Below, piece after piece: positions 10,196-20,448 of a stretch of DNA of 64,000 nucleotides. Numbering within the stretch: the first letter of the stretch is position 1; each line of letters starts with the position of its first letter. A program made the position numbers and the translations under genes. The notes below the pieces were generated by a model that was not told the origin of the DNA, did not search any database, and saw nothing but the letters and a program-made list of their open reading frames with translations. Where the stretch lies: NCBI GenBank assembly GCA_033964015.1, contig CM066916.1, positions 32,319,404 to 32,383,403 on the forward strand. The letters run 5' to 3'. The DNA comes from Scolanthus callimorphus (lineage: Eukaryota > Cnidaria > Anthozoa > Actiniaria > Edwardsiidae).

Positions 10196-10301
10196 AAATT
10201 TCAATGAGAAAATAACAGAACGAAATATTTGATAAGTACATGCACGGTACCCATTTTCGATTTTTTTTATGGTCTAAAATTGTATTGCAGGCGATTCATC
10301 G

Positions 10302-10676
10302 CATATGACAGTAAAATATGCGATATCGAAATACGGCGTATTCAATTTGGTGTTCACGGGAAACGCTAGTATAAAAGCGTTGAAAAAAATGCAAGGGCCT
10401 CTTTTATGCCATTGAAACTTTCATCACATTTTGGCGTCCACTGATCTAAATTTTACTCCCTTTCTTTGTAGGATTATGCAAGGGAGCTGCTATCTTGCCA
10501 TAATCCCGAATTAATTTCCGAAAATAGTTACTCAATCCCAGGAAACTTCGGACATCTCGTACGGTCTTGGGAATAGGACATTCCTTAACTGCAGGTACTT
10601 TATCGGGGTCAGGACCCAATCCCTCACGGGAAACCACATGTCCTAAGAATTTGAATTCCTTTTGGCCAAATTGGCA
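10302..10676 (-). pseudogene. Ty3/gypsy reverse transcriptase fragment, thumb/RNase H boundary
   Basis: The minus strand encodes KCQFGQKEFKFLGHVVSREG, then VRDVRSFLGLSNYFRKLI and APLHNPTKKG, followed out of frame by WTPKCDESFNG. These are the classical Ty3/gypsy motifs from the end of the RT domain into RNase H. The catalytic YXDD part is absent. On its upstream side the RT is fused directly, without any pol, to the middle of an A-type LTR at about 10677. A parallel fragment lies at 15540-16150. Confidence 0.85.
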
Positions 10677-11028
10677 CTTCTTCATTAAATTGTAAAAATA
10701 AGTTTTCACAAAACCAAGAAGCTTAGAAGCTCCTGTAGAGAAAGTCAACTTTACTTCAAAGATAAAAACGTACGAGCTTGCCGAACATACCCATTATGTG
10801 CTGCGTAATCGGAATTATCCCAACCTCTTGATTTTGGGGTACAAAAGGTTGCGAGGCGGAGGGTCGTTCACAAACCGAACCTATCACCCAAATTTTGCAA
10901 TGATCGTTTTTCATTTCCTATGTTTTGACTAATTTTAAGTGCGCAAAAATTTTAATTATAAAACAAAACCAAATAATAAACCCGCTATCTATTGAATATT
11001 AAAAATTGCCAAATCCCGTGACGTAACA
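10677..11028 (-). mobile_element. LTR family A, partial, with polypurine tract
   Basis: The segment from 'ttcattaaattgtaaaaataag' to CCCGTGACGTAACA matches the U3 half of the A LTR. The polypurine tract TACCCCCCGTCTCAG follows at 11029-11043. The U5/promoter half is replaced by the gypsy RT fragment, a chimeric junction. To the right, 11044-11347 is AT-rich with no recognised gene. Confidence 0.8.
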
Positions 11029-11349
11029 TACCCCCCGTCTCAGATTCGTCCTCCTCCTGGAGCACCGCGTCTTCCTTTTTTTTTCTTTACTTTAGTTGTT
11101 CAATAATATTGAAACGTTTCGTCCGATTTTGAAAGTTCCCTAAAATAAGAATAGGCCGGTAAGACCTTCAGCCTTTGTCGTAAAATATAAAAGAAAAGTT
11201 TGGATTCCTTTAAAAAAGACGTATGCCAAAGGTGTTTAAACTTTACGGGTATGTCTCCAAAGTTAAAATGTCTAACGCCCTGGGCATACGTTATAACATC
11301 GAATTAATAATAAAATGAATACATAAATGATGCACAATTCGAGTCTCTA

Positions 11350-11604
11350 CAGCCGATTGCGTTTGAGCGTTTTACCCTAACAGTTCGCACGTTACGTTTG
11401 AACGTTTGAAAGTTGCGTTGTGAGACAAAAAGTCGAACGTTTCCAAGGGCAACCGCCATGTGTATTTTTCACTGACCAATCAGAGAGGACAGAACTCTTT
11501 GGTACGCCATAGAAACGTCTCGTTTCATCTTAGAAACGCAACTTTCAAACGTTCAAACATAACGTGCGAACTGTTAGGGTAAAACGCTCAAACGCAATCG
11601 GCTG
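11350..11604. mobile_element. MITE with ~70-bp terminal inverted repeats, TA target site
   Basis: A 255-bp element whose ends are inverted copies: CAGCCGATTGCGTTTGAGCG at the left and its complement at the right, pairing for about 70 bases with few mismatches. Both ends are flanked by TA. The CAG terminus and TA duplication fit a Tc1/mariner-related non-autonomous element. The centre (about 110 bp) is unique and non-coding. Confidence 0.85.
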
Positions 11605-11606
11605 TA

Positions 11607-11984
11607 TGTTAAACTGTCTCCAGATAATGTTTCAAACGTGTAAACAGTCAATCGTCGCTAGACTTCGTGATGTCGATTATCTTTACTACCGGCTGCCGCC
11701 TCATGTCTTGGCGATACCTCGAAGCGGTGTTTCGTAGTGCCCTGAAAGACTTGCACTGGTAAAACATTAATGTTGGTAGACGATCTACTGCTGAGCGTGG
11801 TAAACGACAAAGTTTCCACCACAGTCTATAGTAAGGAACTCGCCAGGCTGCATATGTTAACTTAAGATATTTATAAGGATATCGGCTTGCGTTATGCGGT
11901 TTGCGTTCTTTTGTATAGCTTTATGGTAGTGTATGTAAAAAATGATCAATAAAAAAAGCATTAAATGTAATAAAAAAGTCACAC
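11607..11984. other. Unassigned stretch
   Basis: No domain is recognised. The right end (11895-11984) shares 'ttcttttgtatag', 'ttatggtagtgtatgt' and 'aataaaaaagtc' with 35325-35460, so it is part of a repeated junction leading into the C LTR. Confidence 0.45.
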
Positions 11985-12074
11985 GACTCATGCCTAAAAA
12001 TACCAATGCCAAAAATATCTTAATTTAAAACAAGGCGAAACAGGTCTGCAACAATTATTGTTCGTAACGTAACA
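11985..12074 (-). mobile_element. LTR family C, terminal fragment
   Basis: The last 90 bases of a C LTR (ending GTAACGTAACA), followed by the polypurine tract TACCTTCCACCTCA. Its element interior lies to the right, starting with a type 1 RING gene. Confidence 0.75.
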
Positions 12075-12164
12075 TACCTTCCACCTCATATTCGTGCTCC
12101 TCCTGGACACGGAGGGTACAGTTTTTTTTCTTTTTGTTGTTAAAATTTTTCGGGGTATATAATT

Positions 12165-12589
12165 TTAGCCTGGCCGGCATCGAGTGCCTGGCGGCAAAGG
12201 TCGGCGTAGGTGATCGGGCACATTCGCCCGCACCCATGCCCAGTCCGCTGGTGTCATTGTTGGTGGAGGTGGAGGAGGTGACGGCGGTAATTGGCCTCTT
12301 TGTGGCCTGCCTCGGCCTCTGCCACGACCACGCCACGATCTTGGTAGATGGCTAAGGTCACGCCGCGTCCGATCTGCTTGGACCTCTATTTGGCGATCCA
12401 AGTCGCGGAGACGGCGCAGAATTTCAAACAACTCCGGGGTGCTCCGGCAGTGGGCACAACGGTACCGTGCTGCTCTTCCCACAACCACCTTGCCACGCAA
12501 GCATAGTGGAATACCTTCCAGCAGCAAGACAGGATACATCCATATCCCGGTGCCGAAACCGTCTCCAAACAAATAGGGCAGTCTTCCAT
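12165..12589 (-). pseudogene. RING-like accessory protein, type 1, one frameshift
   Basis: A near full-length copy with ATG at 12589-12587. The N-terminal frame reads MEDCPICLETVSAPGYGC, LSCCWKVFHYACVARWLW; a frameshift at about 12465 moves the rest (YRCAHCRSTPELFEI, Arg/Gly stretch, poly-Pro, DWAWVRANVPDHLRRPLPPG) into the next frame. Apart from this the copy is complete. The gene sits between the BTB-like gene and the polypurine tract plus C LTR. Confidence 0.8.
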
Positions 12590-12639
12590 GGCTAAGATAG
12601 GAGAATCCCAACTGTTAGTCTATACTTTTGGTTATTGTT

Positions 12640-13190
12640 CAGTTGGACCTCCAGACGGGCAACTTAATTTCATTGAGAATTCTTCCCTGAACTTTTCTTG
12701 TAGAATTAGTGATTGAGCATATAGTTTTCTAATAATTTTGCCGCGGCTAATATTGGGACGGTAACACTCGCTCCATGACGTCATTGAATGAGAGGTCTGC
12801 AAAACACAACGCATGAATAACTTCGAAGTACCTGTGGCGCTTCAAAGCCATCATGACATACATCTAGGTATCTATTCTTAAAAACAGCGCTAATGTCTAA
12901 GTCAATTGAAGTAGGAGTAGTACGTATCATATAAAGCGTTGCGGCTGGCACTAAATGTTCAAGCAGAAATGAATTATGTATTTAAAGTATTCCGCAGAGC
13001 TCATAAGGCTATTGTCTTCTAACAGTTAAGAAGCAATCTACCACTTGCCAGTTCGTTAAGTCTAAAACTAGAGGAGGCCAAAAATCAAAATTAAAATAAA
13101 AGTGAAAGTGGTTTTAATAGAAAAGTAGATAAGAACTAAAATATGTGAGAGTCAAGCCTTCTTGGGTAAGGTATTCTTGCTAGTTGGATA
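12640..13190 (-). pseudogene. BTB/POZ-like accessory protein, copy 2
   Basis: Upstream of the type 1 RING gene. The C-terminal part aligns with the copy at 49.2 kb: equivalents of FEVI-ALCFADLSFNDVM are readable, and the upstream DNA keeps the 'gctggcactaaatgttcaagcag' segment encoding the AFLLEHLVPAG-like helix. Stops and indels break it. Together with the Env-tail fragment at 13200-13300 and the RING gene it preserves the Env-BTB-RING order. Confidence 0.55.
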
Positions 13191-13199
13191 GCTATAGTG

Positions 13200-13300
13200 A
13201 CATCTTCCCAATCATCCATCTTTCTTAATCAACTTACAATGAGTGCAGCGGCTATGGGGTTTTTGTTGTGTTGGTGACTTGGAGCTGGACCTCATGTTAT
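13200..13300 (-). pseudogene. Env-like C-terminal tail fragment
   Basis: Minus-strand codons for SSSKSPTQQKPHSRCTHCKL and a Lys-rich end match the tail of the membrane protein at 49754-50038 (SHRCANCKLRKK). The C-x2-C tail motif recurs at the ends of Env copies at 28.0 and 48.1 kb. Only the tail remains; to the right, 13310-13470 looks like a different LTR edge with AATAAA and a TATA-like tatatag. Confidence 0.5.
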
Positions 13301-13482
13301 TCACCTTGTTGGGTGAGGGGGAACGACGTACTCAAGATCTTAAGCCGAGCGGATTTATTGCACTTAACTTTGTTGTTACACTTATGAGCCTCTTAACTCT
13401 CCTCTACTCTCTACACTTTTTGAGTCCCTGTTATATAGAACGGGATTAGGGCGATTTTCTGAAACATTCGTGCTAACCTGTG

Positions 13483-13798
13483 CTATACCCACGCCCAGTC
13501 CTCAGGCGCTGGTGGAGACGCAGGCGGAGGTGGTGGTTGGTTGTTCCGGTTTCGTCTTGACCGCCTTGGGCTCTGATGATTTCTATGGAATTCTTGTTTT
13601 ATTGTATATAGTTCTCGGACTATTCGAAAAAAAAACGGGCGAGCCCCGACAATGTGCACAGCGATCATTGGCCACGGGTTGGCGGAGCCATCGTGCCACG
13701 CAGTCAAAATAAACCCGCTTCCCGTAGCATGACAACGCAAATCCCTACCCCGGTATACGGACTGTCTCTAAACATATATGACAGTCCGTATCGTCCAT
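13483..13798 (-). pseudogene. RING-like accessory protein, type 3
   Basis: The start MDDTDC at 13798 is shared with type 2. The RING is more divergent: first pair HICLE, then FALSCYGKRVYFDC, ARWLRQPVANDRCAHC. A Phe/Arg-rich helix, Arg/Asn-rich linker, poly-Pro segment and PEDWAWV end follow. There are in-frame stops and frame changes, and the terminal LRRPLP part is missing. The closest copy is at 17198-17562, which keeps that end. Confidence 0.65.
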
Positions 13799-13869
13799 GT
13801 CTGATGAGAATAGGATAATTTGTGTTTGAGTGTTCATATAGTTGGACAATTGAGTCGCCATTTTCAAAA

Positions 13870-14510
13870 AGTTCTCTTTCCAATATTTAACAAAAATCAA
13901 CATGAAGTTACATATTTGCATACTGAAAAATTTAAATCTCAGGCCAAGGATAATCCAAATCTGTTAGTTGGTTATAAACCTCGCCCAGTTTGGAAATTTA
14001 AAAAGTTGGGTGCTCATGCGAGTCAGAATATCCTTCAACTGGAGAACAGGGATCAACATAGACAACGAATGGAATGTACGTTGCTCACCTTTATTCGTGT
14101 AGCTTCTGCTCCACCCTGGAAGAGCACTACAGAATCAAGTTTTTATACAATTTCTACTATTTCAATTAAGAGTTAGAAGATGCAATGCAATAATGAGAAT
14201 TTGTCCAATATGACAAGATAAAAAAGCATTAAGGATTTTAATGAAAAATCCACAACTAAATGCCCAAAGGTAGGATTCCTCGAGGAACCGACCTGTCCGG
14301 CAATCCTAGGACCGAAGACTCCTGCGGACATTTATGTCATATTAATATGGGAAACAAATCTGCATCGGACAATCTTAATTGCACGTACGTTGAATAGAGT
14401 CAGAAACTTTCGTCTGCACTTTCCCACAATAATTCAGATTTCCAATTAGCAAGAGTTTTTAGAGATAATTATATATCCGCAAGAGAAGCTTTAAATTGGA
14501 CAACTTATCA
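13870..14510. mobile_element. LTR-like sequence, family I
   Basis: This region repeats at 17650-18600. It contains blocks resembling the B LTR ('gaggaaccgacctgtccgg', 'acaacgaatgg'), so it is a related LTR rather than a gene, although it contains a 118-codon plus-strand ORF conserved in both copies. Compared with the second copy it lacks a MITE at 'catattaatatggg', giving a clean empty site. Confidence 0.6.
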
Positions 14511-14559
14511 CAGACTATACTGCATTTCCTTTACATGTCACCAACATTTCATTACATGC

Positions 14560-14730
14560 TTTAATCTTCGATCGGAGTCCTATAATTTCTTGTCCATCTA
14601 AGACCTTGGAACTCTGCTTCCAATCGATTGAGCTCCCGTACAACTTTAAACATTTCCGGTGAGCCCCGGCAGTGGTGGCAACAGTCATTAGCGGTTGGCT
14701 GCCGGACCCAACGTGCAATACAAATGAAAT
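14560..14730 (-). pseudogene. RING-like fragment (type 2/3)
   Basis: Minus-strand codons for CIARWVRQPTANDCCHHCRG, then SPEMFKVVRELNRLEAEF, are the second half of a type 2/3 RING and its helix. The first CPIC pair is lost where a LINE/Cys chimera joins at about 14731. Confidence 0.65.
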
Positions 14731-14731
14731 A

Positions 14732-15415
14732 TGATGGATACTTCTATTGTGTTTAAAATGATTTCTAATAGTCCCTTTAAACATCTTTTTACAAGTTTTT
14801 GAGTGTTATTTCTTCGCCTTTCTGCCAGTGCCAGATTTTTCAGTGCGGGACTACTGCGGTGGGTTCTAGCGACGATTCTGCCTGAAGGGCCTCTAAGGCT
14901 TTAGTGTTCCCCTTACGCCAGGGCAATTAATGATAAGGCAAATTTTGTAATGCTTCCTGGTGAGTGTGGCAGCAAGTCACACAATTATGTTTTAACGTAG
15001 TGTTTTGGTTTCGATAACTAACGTCGGCACACTGAGCCGGTACGTACAAACCAATCGCCAATGTTAGGCTGAGGCACGGTATAAGGGTCATCATTTCATC
15101 ATCATTCTATTCGATAATAAAATAAATTTATGTTGAAAGTTATCCGCAAGTAGCACTACGACTAATCGAGACGGGTGACTTACATAATATATACACTACA
15201 TCTAAGGCTTTAGTGTTGCCCTCACGCCAGGACAGTAAGGATACGGCAAATTTTGTAATGCCTCGTGGTGAGTGTGGTAGCACGTCACACAATTAACGAA
15301 CCTCGGCACACTGAGCCGGTATTGTGTACAAACAATCGCCAATGTTAGGCTGAGGCACAGTATAGGGGTTAGATCCTCGTGCCATCTGGTGGCCTCTGAA
15401 AATAATTAAATTTCA
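14732..15415 (-). pseudogene. LINE-Cys chimera, copy 2
   Basis: Same arrangement as 9255-10195: a LINE RT end and UTR (14732-14890), then two Cys N-terminal segments (about 14900-15090, 15210-15415) with the same spacer, then a gypsy RT fragment. It differs by internal deletions, so 9.26-10.68 and 14.73-15.90 kb are duplicated copies of one composite. Confidence 0.65.
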
Positions 15416-15539
15416 ATGAGAAAATAACAGAACGAAATATTTGATAAGTACATGCACGGTACCCATTTTCGAATTTTTTTTATGGTCTGAAATTGTATTG
15501 CAGGCGATTCATCGCATATGATTGTAAAATATGCGATAT

Positions 15540-16160
15540 CGAAATACGGCGTATTGAATTTGGTGTTCATGGGAAAAGCTAGTATAAAAGCGTTGAAAAA
15601 AAAGCAAGGGCCTCTTTGAGCCCATTGAAACTTTCATCAGATTTTGGCGTCCACTGAAATTTCACTCCTTTCTTTGTAGGGTTATGCAAGGGAGCTGCTT
15701 TCTTGCCATAATCCCGAATAAATAGTTACTCCCGAAAATAGTTACTCAATCCCAGGAAACTTCGGACATCTCGTACGATCTTGGGAATAGGACATTCCTT
15801 AACTGCAGGGACTTTATCGGGGTCAGGACCCAATCCCTCACGGGAAACCACATGTCCTAAGAATTTGAATTTCTTTTGGCCAAATTGGCACTTGCTAGGT
15901 TTTAGCTTGATGTTTGCCTCTCGGAATCTGTCCATAGTTGAAAAGTACTTCGTACTATGCAATGAATAAAGGATTTTATATATATATATATATATAATGA
16001 ATCAAGGATGTCCCTAATATGCGGGAGCGGAAACGAGTCTCGAGTGATCACGTTCAGCCTCCGGCAGTCAATACAGAAACGACTTGTCCCGTCCTTCTTC
16101 CTGACAAGAACGATCGGGAACGCCCAGGGACTATCGGAGGGCGACCCTGGGGGCCTGTTC
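15540..16160 (-). pseudogene. Ty3/gypsy reverse transcriptase, internally deleted
   Basis: The upstream part (about 16160-15985) encodes [39 protein letters not shown]: the canonical first half of a gypsy RT. A (TA)n run (about 15975-15997) follows, then [20 protein letters not shown] and VRDVRSFLGLSNYFR. The segment with the catalytic YXDD is deleted. Upstream it is fused to the C-terminal part of a Cys ORF at about 16170. It cannot encode an active polymerase. Confidence 0.85.
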
Positions 16161-16171
16161 CTCTTGGCGCG

Positions 16172-16342
16172 GAGTTAAAGTATCCAAAAAAAGGATACGA
16201 ACAGAAATAAGCAGCAGTGCGACGATAGTTGTGCTTGTGCAATTCCCAAATTATTGCTTAGAATAAGGACCGATACAGAACGGTCGGCATCGTAACAGCC
16301 GGACTTATGCAAATTTGTTCTTCGACATATTGCTCTTTGACA
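16172..16342 (-). pseudogene. Cys ORF C-terminal fragment fused to gypsy RT
   Basis: Minus-strand AIIWELHKHNYRRTAAYFCS and YPFFGYF match the C-terminal part of the Cys ORF (WELNQQNYCRVA.YLCSYPFLE). It is bounded by gypsy RT on one side and by the A LTR at 16343 on the other. Confidence 0.65.
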
Positions 16343-17115
16343 TGTTTTACCGGGTCTTTTCGGGGGTCTTGATGAACAACTTGATTTTGTAATTTTTTCC
16401 ACTCTTTATTTGTTCTATAACAGTTCTTCTGATCAGGCGAAAATCGCCGTCCTTATATGCGCTGGGACCAGACAAAAACCCATGGGGTAAAACAGATCCA
16501 GGAGAACTTGTCCATCATATGAATAGAAAACGGGGATAATTTAAAGCTATTTAAAAGTGTTAGCCAATGAGCCGAGACTTTGTGAAAGTTCTCAAACTTT
16601 GGCTGTTGCCTGTTCCATTGACTTCACACGAAGATTCTTAATTAAGTAATCATTACAACGCATGCCTAGAACATTGCGCTACTACAAAGAAACTGCGCAA
16701 ACTCTGAAGAGTGCGTTACTACGAGATTTTTCACTTCTTAATTAAATTGTAAAAATGAATATTCATAAAACCAAGATGCTTAGATGTTCCACAAGCTCGT
16801 GTAAAGAAAAATCAATTTTTCTTCAAAGATAAAAACGTACGAGCTTGCCGAACATACCCATTTGTGCTGCGTAATCGGAATTACCCAAACCTCTTGATTT
16901 TGGGGTACAAAAGGTTGCGAGGCGGAGGGTCGTCGTTCACAAACCGAACCTTAGCGCCCCGAATTTTGCAATGATCATTTTTCATTTCCTATGTTTTGAC
17001 TAATTTGAGTGCGCTCATATAAAGCCAATGCCACAAAATTCCTAACTATAAAACAAAACCAAATAAACCCACTATCTATTGAATATTATAAATTGTCAAA
17101 ACCCTTGACGTAACA
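16343..17115 (-). mobile_element. LTR family A, 3' LTR
   Basis: A 773-bp LTR from TGTTTTACCGGG to CTTGACGTAACA. On the minus strand a TATA element (CATATAAGG, near 16455) precedes an AATAAA (near 16404). The polypurine tract TACCCCCCACCTGAG is at 17116-17130, next to a type 3 RING gene, so this LTR closes that element. It cuts a Cys ORF on the left. Confidence 0.85.
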
Positions 17116-17197
17116 TACCCCCCACCTGAGATTCGTGCTCCTCCTGGGGCACGGAATAAAAGAAAGATAAAAACGAGATAGTCGAGAGCAGTTCGAT

Positions 17198-17562
17198 TTA
17201 ACCTGGTCGGCAACGAGTACCGACCGGAAGCGGCCGGCGTAGGTGAGCGGGCACATTTGCCCTCACACGCCCAGTCCTCAGGCGCTGGTGGAGGCGCAGG
17301 CGGAGGTGGTGGTTGGTTGTTCCGGTTTCGTCTTGACCGCCTGGGCTCTGATGATTTCTATGGAATTCTTGTTCTATTGTATATAGTTCTCGGACTATTC
17401 GGAAAAAAAACGGGCGAGCCCCGACAATGTGCACAGCGATCATTGGCGAAGCCATCGTGCCACGCAGTCAAAATAAACCCGCTTCCCGCAGCATGACAAC
17501 GCAAATCCCTACCCCGGTATACGGACTGTCTCTAAACATATATGACAGTCCGTATCGTCCAT
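17198..17562 (-). pseudogene. RING-like accessory protein, type 3, second copy
   Basis: ATG at 17562-17560. It shares the degenerate RING, the FFFRIVRELYTIEQEFHRNH helix and the poly-Pro linker with 13483-13798, and keeps the end VRANVPAHLRRPLPVGTRCR with a stop at 17198. Frame changes occur in the RING and before VRANVP. It lies 80 bases before the polypurine tract. The type 3 copies have lost canonical Zn ligands, so decay or a changed role is possible. Confidence 0.65.
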
Positions 17563-17649
17563 TGTCTGATGAGAATAGGAGAATTTGTGTTTGAGTGTTC
17601 ATATAGTTGGACTATTGAGTCGCCATTTTCAAAAAGTTCTCTTTCCAAA

Positions 17650-18620
17650 TTAGATAATTAAATATTTAACAAAAATCAACATGAAGTTACATATTTGCAT
17701 ACTGAAAAATTTAAAATCTCAGGCCAAGGATAATCCAAATCTGTTAGTTGGTTATAAACCTCGCCCAGTTTGGAAATTTAAAATGTTGGGTGCCCATGCG
17801 ACTCAGAATATCCTTCAACTGGAGAACAGGGATCAACATAGACAACGAATGGAATGTACTTTGCTCACCTTTATTCGTGTAACTTCTGCTCCACCCTGGA
17901 AGAGCACTACAGAATCAAGTTTTTATACAGTTTCTACTATTTCAATTAAGAGTTAAAAGATGCAATGCAATAATGAGAATTTATCCAAGATGATTTTAAT
18001 GAAAAATCCACAACTAAATGAAAGGTAGGATTCCGCAGAGGAACCGACCTGTCCGGTAAACCTAGGACCGAGGATTCCTGCAGACAATTATGTCATATTA
18101 CTGCTATTTTCATAATTCTGCGAACTCTACACCGACCAAAAAACCACGGTTTGGCTTCCGTCAATCAAACGAGTGAACAACTCGGGTGATTTCACGGAGG
18201 CAGATCGATAGATCTTGTGAACTGATAGGGGCTAGCTAGGCTTCGAAACACAATTTTTCACTGTAAAATGCAAACCAAACTCAAAAAACATGCGTGGACT
18301 TGACTTAAAAGGTTTGATTGACGGAAGCAAAACGCAGTTTGACGTTCGGAAATGTCAAGTGAGAGTTCGCAGAATTATGAAAATCGCAGTAATATGGGAA
18401 ACAAATCTGAATCGGACAATCTTAATTGCACGTAAATTGAATAGGGTGCATCTCATCCACTTTCCCACAATAATTCAGATTTCCAATTAGCAAGAGTTTT
18501 TAAGAGATAATTATATATCCGCAAGAGAAGCTTTAAATTGGACAACTTATCACAGACTATACTGCATTTCCTTTACATGTCACCAACATTTCATTACATG
18601 CTTTAATCTTCGATCGGAGT
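17650..18620. mobile_element. LTR-like sequence, family I, with MITE inside
   Basis: Second copy of the region at 13870-14510, about 90% alike by eye, interrupted by a MITE at 18101-18389. The conserved plus-strand ORF (17681-17956) is probably incidental. It ends near 18620 at 'cgatcggagt'. Confidence 0.6.
18101..18389. mobile_element. MITE, Tc1/mariner-like, TA duplication with empty site
   Basis: A 289-bp element with ~30-bp inverted ends (CTGCTATTTTCATAATTCTG at the left, complement at the right with one mismatch). It is flanked by TA (18099-18100 and 18390-18391). The sister LTR at about 14339 has uninterrupted 'catattaatatggg' where this copy has the insertion, which defines both ends and the TA duplication directly. 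Confidence 0.9.
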
Positions 18621-18631
18621 TACCTATACAA

Positions 18632-19026
18632 TTATTATCCTTTTTCTTGTTGATTAAAGATTTCTTATAATAAAATCTTTGACCCCATCAGGACAATCTT
18701 ATTAATTATTTTTTTTCCAAACTTTTGGGCTTTCCTCTTCAAAATCACGTTTCTTTATTTTTATATTGGGTTTACAATTAGTATATATAATAGGACTCCA
18801 TGCTGTCCAATTAAGAAAAATTGGATGATTCAGAGGAACTCCAAATTGGACTCGGCCTGCGGCCGATAATAATTGGACGATTCAAGAAAAATCGATCTGC
18901 CGGCACAATGGGATTTCGAGCTGGCTATATAATTATCAACCTAATGAATCAATCTTTCGCTTATTTTCAAATAACACAAAAGTCTTGTCTGTTTATTACT
19001 AAAGTCAAATCCATCTTTTCATCGCA
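18632..19026 (-). mobile_element. LTR family D with a 150-bp insertion
   Basis: Matches the D LTR at 40608-40932, ending in CATCGCACAACA before the polypurine tract ACTTTCCCCTCCTTCCC. It contains an extra 150 bp (18781-18930) flanked by AATTA on both sides and absent at 40.85 kb, where the sequence reads 'tacaattatcaacc'. That insert is a small MITE-like element with repeated AATTGGA motifs. The left end of the LTR is truncated. Confidence 0.75.
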
Positions 19027-19043
19027 CAACAACTTTCCCCTCC

Positions 19044-19240
19044 TTCCCAGAAGACGACCTCGTCTTACAAGGAAGTCAAAAATAGATTGTTTAATCGGAG
19101 GAATACGAGCGATGAGCTGAAAAATTTCTGAAATCGCCTTGCGCGACGATAATTATAGTCGAGTCGGCGAAACTGGGAAAAGGTGGAAGCCTGGGAGATT
19201 AACCAAGGAGCGACCTGGTGTATCTCCAGCAAAGAATGCA
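19044..19240 (-). pseudogene. Cys ORF, C-terminal part (D type)
   Basis: Minus-strand HQVAPWLISQASTFSQFRRL then DYNYRRARRFQKFFSSS: the basic C-terminal end of the Cys protein, next to the polypurine tract of the D LTR. The ORF is cut at about 19240 by inserted DNA; a short piece continues at 20431-20448 and further sequence at 32082-32257, beyond the nested insertions. Confidence 0.7.
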
Positions 19241-19685
19241 CTTTGGCCCTCAAAAATTGGTATTACACTACTGTACAATACTTTTAATTGACATAAAACG
19301 TAGATAGGAGCGAAAATCCCCAAAACTAATAATCCCCAAAGATATAAATACAGAATCTACATGTTCGGATGCAAAATATTCATATCATACTCTTAGAAAT
19401 TGTTCTACTTAATAGTAACAATCAAAAATTAACGAAATTACATACTAAAAGATTTAACAAAATTGCCCAATAACGTTCCTAGGCGGCACAGCGGAGCGAC
19501 CAAATCCCCAAGAACAACAAAAGGTAAACAGAGTCTTTTCTCGTCGCCATATCTCTTTCCAATTGCCTTTCTTCTCTAACAATTTGTTAGATCGTCATAT
19601 CTCTTTGTGATAGAAGTTTTGCTCTCTTCCCCAGTGTTAGAGGACTATGCCATTTGAAGAAAAACCTTCGAGTTCTCCACCAATT
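19241..19685. other. Element interior/leader, no gene recognised
   Basis: AT-rich DNA inside the Cys ORF, left of an A-type LTR. The right end is a primer-binding-site-like ACCTTCGAGTTCTCCACCA (about 19665-19683). No domain and no 3' LTR are visible on the left, so the insertion is truncated. Confidence 0.5.
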
Positions 19686-20430
19686 TGTTACCGGGATCAT
19701 TCGGGGTTCTTGATTAACCACGATTAATTTCAGTTGCGTTTTTCAATCTTTATTTCTTCTACTACCGTTCTCTAAAATCAGGCGAAATCCTCCGTCCTTA
19801 TATGCGCTGGGACCAGACAAAAACCCATGGGGTAAAGGAAATTCCATGACAATTTAAAGAAGGCTTTGAGGGGGAACGGGTAGAAATTTCATGGTTAGCC
19901 AATCAGCCAAAACGTTATGATTTTCCCTTGACTGAGTTGTTTCCTGTTCTAGCACATTCACATTAATTATAGAAATCGTTACAGGTTTTCCTTAAATATA
20001 GTTTGATCACGACTGCGCATGACAAAGACATCATGTTGCTACAAGTTCTACAACGCATGCTCGAAAGATTACGTCACTACAAAGATTTTCCCTGTTTGTC
20101 AAACTATGATCTAAAAACTTACCAAAACCAAGGGAGGTAGATGATCTCCAAGCTCGTACTGTTTAACCAAACTTTTATAAAACTAAGAAGTCTTCCGAGC
20201 CTGTAGATGTAGTCAAGTTCTGCTTTGCAATCACAATCTCGCAACCCTCTTGATTTTAGTGTACAAAAGGTTACATGCGGTAGGTCCGTGGACATGCTAA
20301 CGCTCAATTCAAAGTTATCTTGACCTAATTTTCATTTGAAGTATTTTGTCTATATGTCATATCCAACAGTTATCAATCAAATTTCCAAAATACCACTAAG
20401 CAAGTTTTTCCTTAAAAGTGTCACGTAACA
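19686..20430 (-). mobile_element. LTR, diverged family A, 5'-LTR position
   Basis: A 745-bp LTR from TGTTACCGGGATCATTC to GTGTCACGTAACA. The primer-binding-like sequence abuts its left end, which marks it as a 5' LTR on the minus strand. TATA (CATATAAGG) and AATAAA are conserved, but the centre is diverged from other A copies. The right flank 'gataacaacagagggaag' is Cys ORF sequence, as seen intact at about 41137-41154. Confidence 0.8.
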
Positions 20431-20448
20431 GATAACAACAGAGGGAAG

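Noticed and set aside
13820..14176. 118-codon plus-strand ORF conserved at 17681-17956
   Set aside because: It overlaps LTR-like sequence (family I); conservation is explained by the repeat. The copies differ by a frame-changing base near the start and there is no recognisable domain.
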